Positions 58,336 to 64,000 of a stretch of 64,000 nucleotides of DNA are shown in pieces (positions within the stretch are counted from its first letter, which is position 1; each line of letters starts with the position of its first letter). A program made the position numbers and the translations under genes. Source of the DNA: an uncultured Flavobacteriales bacterium. Its GTDB lineage: Bacteria > Bacteroidota > Bacteroidia > Flavobacteriales_D > Crocinitomicaceae. The DNA is taken from positions 46,296 through 110,295 of the forward strand of contig CALJKJ010000002.1 of assembly GCA_937973685.1 (NCBI GenBank). Reading direction: 5' to 3'. The notes under the pieces were generated by a model. The model searched no databases. It was not told the origin of the DNA and saw only the letters and a program-made list of their open reading frames with translations.

Positions 58336-58959
58336 TTAAACAAGCGCTTGTATTGTTTCGATAAATGCTGCAACTGGCTGTGCTCCTGAAATGGCATATT
58401 TGCGGTCAAACACAAAAAAGGGAACACCGCGAACACCTATTTGCTGTGCTTCATAAATATCGTTATTGATTGCTGTTGAGAAACTATTTTCAGCAAGTGT
58501 TTCTTTTATGTCTAGTGGATTTAACCCAGCTTTTATGCCAAGACGCAACAAAGTGTTGTCATCATTCAAATCTTCACCTTTACAAAAATAGGCTGAAAAG
58601 AATACTTCCTCCATTAAGTCTCCCAAACCTTTAGTCTTTGCTAATTGAATTAATTGATGGGCGCGCAAGGAATTTGCAATGATTGCCTTTTCAAAATCAT
58701 ATCGAAGACCAACTGCCGCAGCCCTATCTGCTACGGTTTTATGCATGAATGTTGATTCGTTAAGTGACATGCCTTTACGTTCCGCCAAATATGAGTAAAC
58801 ATCTTTTCCAGGTTGCGGTGTAATGGACGGGTCCAACTGAAAGCTTTTCCATTCTATCTGCACTACTAAATCTGGAAATTCAGCTAATGCTTGTTCCAAA
58901 TGTCGTTTTCCGATATAACAAAAAGGACACATAATATCCGACCAAATTTCTATTTTCAT
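58336..58959 (-). CDS. DsbA-family (FrnE-like) oxidoreductase
   Basis: A 207-residue cytosolic thioredoxin-fold protein without signal peptide. The active-site-like SDIMCPFCYIGKRHLE (CPFC at residues 11-14) and the C-terminal QIGVRGVPFFVFDRKYAISGAQP, with the cis-Pro, are those of the FrnE/2-hydroxychromene isomerase branch. It may help in disulfide handling under stress; substrate unknown. It ends at the base next to the EnvC-like gene stop (58335/58336, convergent). Confidence 0.92.
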   Translation of the reverse strand: MKIEIWSDIMCPFCYIGKRHLEQALAEFPDLVVQIEWKSFQLDPSITPQPGKDVYSYLAERKGMSLNESTFMHKTVADRAAAVGLRYDFEKAIIANSLRAHQLIQLAKTKGLGDLMEEVFFSAYFCKGEDLNDDNTLLRLGIKAGLNPLDIKETLAENSFSTAINNDIYEAQQIGVRGVPFFVFDRKYAISGAQPVAAFIETIQALV

Positions 58960-58963
58960 GTGC

Positions 58964-58971
58964 TAAAATTA
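58964..58971 (-). promoter_or_regulatory. -7 box TAATTTTA, 4 nt before DsbA-family ATG
   Basis: Minus-strand TAATTTTA, GCAC, then ATG 58959. A second minus-strand box TATTTTTG at 59046-59053 could be an alternative distal promoter. No -33 TTG is seen for the proximal box. Confidence 0.4.
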
Positions 58972-59135
58972 CTGTTTTTATTGCTCCGAAAAAGAAGAAT
59001 ATTTCGTATAAAAGCAAATCCAGCGACTTATTTAAATTGTTGAAACAAAAATACATACATATTCATAGGGTGTTTTTTTTATAAAGGATGAACATATTTT
59101 TTTTGTATATTCGTTGCAACTACAATACTTATTTT

Positions 59136-60845
59136 ATGAAAAAAACCTTACTATTCACAGTATGCTTTTTAGCCATCAGTGTTTTTGGACAAGTTCCAAA
59201 TTACGTTCCTTCCAATGGATTGTTAGCTTATTGGCCATTTAGTGGAAATGCAGATGACCAAACGACAAATGCGAATCATTTCACAAACTATGGCGCAACA
59301 TTAGTTGCTGATCGAAATGGAACGGCAAACTCGGCATATTCATTTAATGGAACAAGTTCTTATTTAGAAAAAACAACACCTTCATTTCAATTTACTCCTT
59401 CAGGTAATTTTTCCGTATCATTTTGGGTAAATCGTCCAACTACTACAGCTGGTGTTATGATGATGAGTGGAGTTACAACGGCTAATTATTTTATCTGGCT
59501 TTTTCAGGGAGGAGCAAGCAACAATACTTTTGGCACAAATAAGCAACAATCGTCTTGGATTTGGGCCAATTCTCCATATGCATTAAATCAATGGGAACAT
59601 TATGTTTGTATGTACATCAATGGAGTGATGCGTGTTTACAGAAATGGTGTGTTGGAAGTGTCAGCAACATACACATACACAGGAGCTTTAAATGGGGTTT
59701 TACCATTTTTTATTGGTAAAGGTGTATCAGGAAATTATTTTAATGGAATTATTGATGATGTTGCACTTTGGAATCGCTCGTTGACAAACTGTGAAATTCA
59801 AAAATTATACACTTCTCAATTACCAAATCTTGTTTCCAATGCAGGTCAAGACATGACAGTTTGTAAAGGAGACACAATTGCGCTGAGTGGTTCTGGAACA
59901 GGGGGGAACACGTATAATTGGAATATGGGAATTACTAACAATAATCCATTTGTAATCAATACAACGACGACATATACATATACAGCAGTAGGGCCATACG
60001 GATGTACTGCATACGACCAAGTTGTTGTTACGGTAAATCAACCGCAAGTAAATGCAGGAACGAATCAAACAGTATGTGCTGGTACAGCAATTACTTTATC
60101 TGCTTCGGGTTCAACTGCACCTTCATGGGATAATAATGTAATCAATGGCTCGCCTTTTATACCTGATTCAACTCAAACCTATACAGTAACTGGGACTGAT
60201 GCAAACGATTGCTTTGGAACAGATCAAGTTGTTGTATCAGTAAATACACCATTGATCAATGCAGGATCAGACGTGACAATTTGTTCGGGCGATACTGTAA
60301 CATTAGCAGCAACGGGCGTTCAAAGTCCTGTTTGGAACAACAATGTTGTAAATGGTGTTGGTTTTGTTCCAACATCAAGCACTTCTTATGAAGTCAGCGG
60401 AACAGATGCGAATGGTTGCGGAGGTACAGACCAAGTTCTTGTAACTGTAAATCAAACGGCTAATACAGTATTAAATGAAGTAACACTTGGAAGCTACACC
60501 TTGAATGGGACAACGTATGCACAAAGTGGGACATATACGCAAACATTGACAAGTCAAAATGGCTGTGACAGTATTATTACATTGAATTTATCTATTTCAG
60601 GAGTTGGGATTTCTGAAAACGAACAAAATGTTTTGGTTTATCCAAATCCAGTAAGAGAATCCATTACGATTAAGGGATTCGGAATTGATCATTTGGCACG
60701 AATTTCAGATGCCCTAGGACGAATTGTTTTAGAGGTGAATGTAACATCAGATGAAACAATTATCGACACATCAAAACTTGAACCAGGCAATTATAGGATA
60801 GAGTTTTCAGATGAAAAAGCACATATTTCATTCATCAAGCTATAA
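59136..60845 (+). CDS. LamG-domain T9SS cargo protein with Ig-like repeats
   Basis: A 569-residue exported surface protein. Start at ATG 59136, which opens the signal (KKTLLFTVCFLAISVFGQ). The N-terminal LamG/concanavalin domain has GLLAYWPFSGNADDQT, WVNRPTTTAG and GIIDDVALWNRSLTNCEI. Three tandem Ig-like repeats of 69-72 residues (59832-60461) each start with NAG..xTVCxGdTixLsa and end in DQVxVtVN. A final type A sorting domain runs from NVLVYPNPVRESITIKG to ISFIKL. A carbohydrate or matrix ligand is likely. No orthodox -7 box was found; TATATTCG at 59106-59113 is the nearest. Confidence 0.88.
   Translation: MKKTLLFTVCFLAISVFGQVPNYVPSNGLLAYWPFSGNADDQTTNANHFTNYGATLVADRNGTANSAYSFNGTSSYLEKTTPSFQFTPSGNFSVSFWVNRPTTTAGVMMMSGVTTANYFIWLFQGGASNNTFGTNKQQSSWIWANSPYALNQWEHYVCMYINGVMRVYRNGVLEVSATYTYTGALNGVLPFFIGKGVSGNYFNGIIDDVALWNRSLTNCEIQKLYTSQLPNLVSNAGQDMTVCKGDTIALSGSGTGGNTYNWNMGITNNNPFVINTTTTYTYTAVGPYGCTAYDQVVVTVNQPQVNAGTNQTVCAGTAITLSASGSTAPSWDNNVINGSPFIPDSTQTYTVTGTDANDCFGTDQVVVSVNTPLINAGSDVTICSGDTVTLAATGVQSPVWNNNVVNGVGFVPTSSTSYEVSGTDANGCGGTDQVLVTVNQTANTVLNEVTLGSYTLNGTTYAQSGTYTQTLTSQNGCDSIITLNLSISGVGISENEQNVLVYPNPVRESITIKGFGIDHLARISDALGRIVLEVNVTSDETIIDTSKLEPGNYRIEFSDEKAHISFIKL
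59832..60461 (+). repeat. Three tandem Ig-like protein repeats (69-72 aa)
   Basis: Repeat starts at 59832, 60048 and 60255. Shared pattern: NAG-(4)-C-(3)-T/S-(2)-L, then a W, then YxxTGTDA(N)xC(F/G)GTDQVV. DNA identity is moderate, so the duplication is old. Confidence 0.75.
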
Positions 60846-60932
60846 AATAACAAAAAAATAGTCGCTACAAGTGACCAAATATTCATTCAAAATTGGCGTA
60901 CATTAAAGTGTTTGTCAATTAATTACTGATAA

Positions 60933-60964
60933 ATTTTTGTTTTCAAGAAAAAAAACTAAATTTA
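60933..60964 (+). promoter_or_regulatory. Probable promoter TTTTG-17-TAAATTTA before 60991
   Basis: TTTTG ending at 60939, 17-nt spacer, TAAATTTA at 60957-60964, 26 nt to the ATG. The last base of the box is A rather than G. Confidence 0.4.
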
Positions 60965-60990
60965 CGATTCAAATTATTAATGTTTAAACT

Positions 60991-63900
60991 ATGAAAAATA
61001 ACTACAACAAATGGAAAGGCATATCGCTGATCGTTGCGTTTGTTTTGACTGCAATTAGTAGTCTCAACGCACAGGTGAGTGGGTATGGTTTCAACCAATC
61101 CGTTGGTACTTACACCGCAATTACGGGCGGTACTGTACTAGGAATTGCAACCAACGATGATGACAATTTTACTAATCTACCGTTAGGTTTCACATTCAAT
61201 TATAACGGAACAAATTACACAAACTTTAGTGCAAATGCGAATGGTTTTATCGCTTTGGGGACTTCAATTTCAAGTTCTTACTCTGCAATAAGTGGTGGTA
61301 CAACCAATAATATTATTGCTGCCTTGAATCAAGATTTACAAGGAAACACAACAACTGGTGAGATGAGTTACCTAACAACAGGTACTGCGCCAAACCGAGT
61401 TTTTGTAATGCAATGGAAAAGCTACAGAAAATATGGAGCTTCTGGAGATGACTTCAACTTTCAAATTCGTTTAAACGAAACTTCAAATTACATACAAGTT
61501 GTTTATGGTTCTTTTACGAGCAACACAACAAGTACAACTGTTCAAGTTGGATTAAGAGGTGCAACAAGTGCTGATTACAACAACAGAACAACTAGTTGGG
61601 CAGCTTCAACTGCAGGAACATCAAATTCTGCTAATCAAACATTATCTGCAACTGCTACTCCAGTTTCAGGAACTACTTACACTTGGATAGGTTATCCAGC
61701 TGCTCCAGCTGCTTTAACGCAAGCTACAGGAACGCCAACATGTGCAACTGGTACGGCTTTATCAACATCTTCTACTGCACCAGCGGATGTTACTTATTAC
61801 TGGCAAACATCAGCTACTGGAACAAGTACAACGACAGCTTACACAGGTCCTTATACAGTTTATGCAAATGGAACGTATTATTTACGTGCAAAAAATACAT
61901 TAGGGAATACATGGTCAACAGCAGTTTCTATTGTTGTTTCAAATATACCTGTTGCAACTACTCCTCCAGTACCAACAGCTGGAGCTAATCCTGCGTGTGC
62001 CCCAGGTACTTCTTTAACAACAGCAACACCTCCAACTGGGGTTACTTATTACTGGCAAACGGTAGCTAATGGATCGTCTAACGCAAACAATGCTGCAACA
62101 GCATTGCCAGTAACTGCATCTGGAACTTATTATGTATCAGCGTTTGATGCTGCTACTTCTTGTTGGTCAAATACATCTAGTTTAGCTGTTGTTGTAAATT
62201 CATATATTCCACCAACACCGTTAACTACGGTTAACCCATTGAATATTTGTACTGGTACAACAAGTGCTCCATTGACAGTTACACCTGCTGCTAGTTCAGG
62301 AACAGCTACTATTACTTTTGCTACTAACTACACTGTGGCAGCAAGTGCTAATGTTAACTTCCCTGGATCATTAGCTATCCCAGCAGGAGCGACTATTACA
62401 AGTTCTTCATTAGTATTTAGTGGTTTCACTACTTCAGGAAGCACTTTCTACAGTGACATGTCTTATTCATTGACTGGAGCTTCAACTTCAAGTGCGACGT
62501 TTACAGGAACTACAGGCTCAAATACTACATTTACGTATGCACCTACAACTAGTGCTGCTGGGGGGAATGTGAATTTAAATTTGATTAATTCTTGGTCTTT
62601 ATCAGGGGCTAGTATTGGTAGTATTACATTGACAGTAAACTACACGTTACCTACTCCAACATTAAACTGGTACACTGCTGCAACAGGAGGGACGTTGTTA
62701 GGTACGGGAGGTACTTTTGAAACAGTTGGAACTTCAGTGTTGCCAAATACAACAACAGCTGGAGCATACAACTTTTATTCAAGAGCAGTTGTTGGAGGAT
62801 GTCAATCAGTTGCTTTGCCAATTACAGTTAATGTAACTCCAGTTTTGGCAACTATTGTTCCTGTAAATGCTTCATGTAATGGTCAAGCAAATGGATCATT
62901 TACATTAGGTACTGTATCTTGTGGAACAGGTCCATTTATTTATGCTATTTCAGATGGAACTAACCCATACTCTGCTTTTGGTCCAATTCCAACTAACCTA
63001 GCTGCTGGTACTTATTATGTAAAAATTCAAGCTGCTAATGCGCAAGTTTCTGCACCAATTACTTTAGTAATCGGTCAACCAACTGCTCCAACTGCATTAA
63101 CTGCAACAAATGTTTCTTATTTCCATGCAACATTGGGATGGACTGCTCAAGGTAATGAAACTTCATGGGTAGTTGAGTACGGTCCAACTGGATTTACTCA
63201 AGGTTCAGGAACAACAGTTACTGCTAACCAAGATTCATTAATCCTTTCAGGTTTAACAGCTAACTCTTGTTACCAATTCTATGTGAAAGCAGGTTGTGTA
63301 ACTAACTCAGCTTGGGCTGGTCCTTTTGCTTTCTGTACTGATCCAGGATTCTTAGCTTGGGACAATGCTTGTCCTACAGGTGGATTTGTTGATATTACAG
63401 CTACTGGAACTCAAATCCAAGGAATTACGGATGATTCTGAATTTGGTTTAACATTACCATGGAGCTGGAACATTGGTGGAACGCAAGTTTCAACTGTGAC
63501 TATTGGTAACAATGGTGGTGTATTATTCAATACACTTACAGGACAGGTTGGGTATACAGCAACTGGAAACGGAATGTTCCCATATGTAGAGGATTTAGGG
63601 ACGATTACAAATGGTGGAATCTTTTATCAATCAATTGGAACGGCTCCTAATCGTCAATTTATTATAGAATGGAGTAATATTCCATATTATGGTTCAGCAA
63701 ACTCTGCAGATGGCGCAACGTTTGAAATCATAGTAAATGAATCAAATTGGGAAGTTTATTATGTTTATGGCGATTTGACAATGGGTAATGTATCAGATGA
63801 TTATGGTGCTGATGCAGAAATTAAATTAATTACTCCAAATGGTAGTGCTACAGTTTCAATGAATAATACGGCTTATTTGTTAGCAAACACATGTGCCCAT

Positions 63901-64000
63901 TTCTACAATGCTTTGTGTCCTAATATCACAACGTTTATCTCAACAGTATCAACTGATGATGCACAATTAGACTGGAATCCAGGTTTATATGGTGAGACTT
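60991..64000 (+). CDS. Very large secreted surface protein, 3' end outside window
   Basis: An open frame of 1,003 codons from ATG 60991 to the right edge with no stop. It begins with a signal peptide (LIVAFVLTAISSLNAQ). The first 210 residues form a beta-rich domain (LPLGFTFNYNGTNYTNFSAN, ANGFIALGTS). Two Ig-like repeats follow (TYYWQTSATG..., TYYWQTVANG..., about 61730-62200), then a strand-rich region, a fibronectin III-like domain (PTALTATNVSYFHATLGWTAQG), and a second copy of the beta-rich domain type (WSWNIGGTQVSTVTIGNNGG, FIIEWSNIPYYGSANSADG). The very Thr/Ser/Gly/Ala-rich composition and lack of catalytic motif point to a T9SS-exported adhesin; the sorting domain would be beyond the window. 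Confidence 0.9.
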   Translation, partial: MKNNYNKWKGISLIVAFVLTAISSLNAQVSGYGFNQSVGTYTAITGGTVLGIATNDDDNFTNLPLGFTFNYNGTNYTNFSANANGFIALGTSISSSYSAISGGTTNNIIAALNQDLQGNTTTGEMSYLTTGTAPNRVFVMQWKSYRKYGASGDDFNFQIRLNETSNYIQVVYGSFTSNTTSTTVQVGLRGATSADYNNRTTSWAASTAGTSNSANQTLSATATPVSGTTYTWIGYPAAPAALTQATGTPTCATGTALSTSSTAPADVTYYWQTSATGTSTTTAYTGPYTVYANGTYYLRAKNTLGNTWSTAVSIVVSNIPVATTPPVPTAGANPACAPGTSLTTATPPTGVTYYWQTVANGSSNANNAATALPVTASGTYYVSAFDAATSCWSNTSSLAVVVNSYIPPTPLTTVNPLNICTGTTSAPLTVTPAASSGTATITFATNYTVAASANVNFPGSLAIPAGATITSSSLVFSGFTTSGSTFYSDMSYSLTGASTSSATFTGTTGSNTTFTYAPTTSAAGGNVNLNLINSWSLSGASIGSITLTVNYTLPTPTLNWYTAATGGTLLGTGGTFETVGTSVLPNTTTAGAYNFYSRAVVGGCQSVALPITVNVTPVLATIVPVNASCNGQANGSFTLGTVSCGTGPFIYAISDGTNPYSAFGPIPTNLAAGTYYVKIQAANAQVSAPITLVIGQPTAPTALTATNVSYFHATLGWTAQGNETSWVVEYGPTGFTQGSGTTVTANQDSLILSGLTANSCYQFYVKAGCVTNSAWAGPFAFCTDPGFLAWDNACPTGGFVDITATGTQIQGITDDSEFGLTLPWSWNIGGTQVSTVTIGNNGGVLFNTLTGQVGYTATGNGMFPYVEDLGTITNGGIFYQSIGTAPNRQFIIEWSNIPYYGSANSADGATFEIIVNESNWEVYYVYGDLTMGNVSDDYGADAEIKLITPNGSATVSMNNTAYLLANTCAHFYNALCPNITTFISTVSTDDAQLDWNPGLYGET

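Noticed and set aside
59820..60391. Antisense or alternative-frame open frames inside the Ig-like repeats
   Set aside because: Long frames arise here because repeated Thr/Gly/Asn codons lack stops in other frames; they have no start context or protein-like composition.
60845..60880. Hairpin GTCGCT-ACA-AGTGAC after the LamG gene as terminator
   Set aside because: It has only six pairs, including one G-U, and no T-tract follows.
1..64000. CRISPR array, prophage, integrative element or defence island
   Set aside because: I saw no regularly spaced repeats, integrase, transposase, phage structural, restriction-modification or cas genes; the SNF2 helicase and AddB-like nuclease are far from any such partners.

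Overview
The window looks like ordinary chromosome from a low-GC member of the Bacteroidota, most likely order Flavobacteriales. The evidence is in the sequence: several large secreted proteins with type IX secretion (T9SS) C-terminal sorting domains, the gliding/T9SS lipoprotein GldH, Bacteroidota-only domains of unknown function (DUF4292, DUF4369-like), promoters of the TAnnTTTG type, and almost no strong Shine-Dalgarno sites. A Fluviicola/Crocinitomicaceae-like organism is my guess from overall feel and is not proven. I saw no rRNA, tRNA, CRISPR array, insertion sequence, integrase or prophage gene. No intergenic gap exceeds 300 bases.

Layout. 1-4003 (+): truncated kynurenine 3-monooxygenase, an outer-membrane-like protein, a DUF2079 membrane protein and an ArsC/Spx-like protein. 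4004-6185 (-): a stand-alone SUFU-domain protein, a small conserved protein and a secreted MORN/RHS-like protein. 6371-7926: dxr facing a YqaA-like membrane protein. 7999-11821 (-): a T9SS cargo protein, then an omega-amidase/aminotransferase pair. 11908-18599 (+): small lipoprotein, TlpA-like thioredoxin, glycine dehydrogenase GcvP and a T9SS cargo protein. 18658-24044 (-): two small proteins, a LytTR regulator with its TPR histidine kinase, and a T9SS cargo protein. 24163-31709: leuS, a DUF1345 protein, a DUF3108 protein, tryptophan 2,3-dioxygenase, and a three-gene operon (beta-propeller-like, HAD phosphatase, DUF3109). 31711-40283: AddB-like nuclease, propionyl-CoA synthetase-like enzyme, SNF2 helicase. 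40285-46999 (-): nadD-gmk-yicC, recA, peroxiredoxin, an unknown conserved protein, a TIGR01777 epimerase. 47122-49960: two lipoproteins (one with two CxxCH haem motifs), an acyl-CoA thioesterase and a family 9 glycosyltransferase. 50078-58335 (+): a tight operon holB-ricT-gldH-dut-nucleotidyltransferase-TPR lipoprotein-DUF4292 lipoprotein-EnvC-like factor. 58336-64000: a DsbA-family protein and two large surface proteins, the last running off the window.

Shared themes. Three steps of tryptophan-to-NAD metabolism (tryptophan dioxygenase, kynurenine monooxygenase, NadD) lie scattered in the window. At least four, probably five, T9SS cargo proteins accompany the GldH gene.

The most unusual signal is regulatory. 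Eleven unlinked first genes carry a -7 box TAnnTTTG/A that ends only 3-5 nt before the start codon, which predicts leaderless mRNAs. A second set of genes has the same box 15-40 nt (once 74 nt) upstream. Two of those, recA and the propionyl-CoA synthetase gene, carry a perfect dyad exactly where the -33 element should be, as expected of an operator. I found no multi-gene defence or biosynthetic system; the candidate novelties are these control signals and a few oddly built single proteins.
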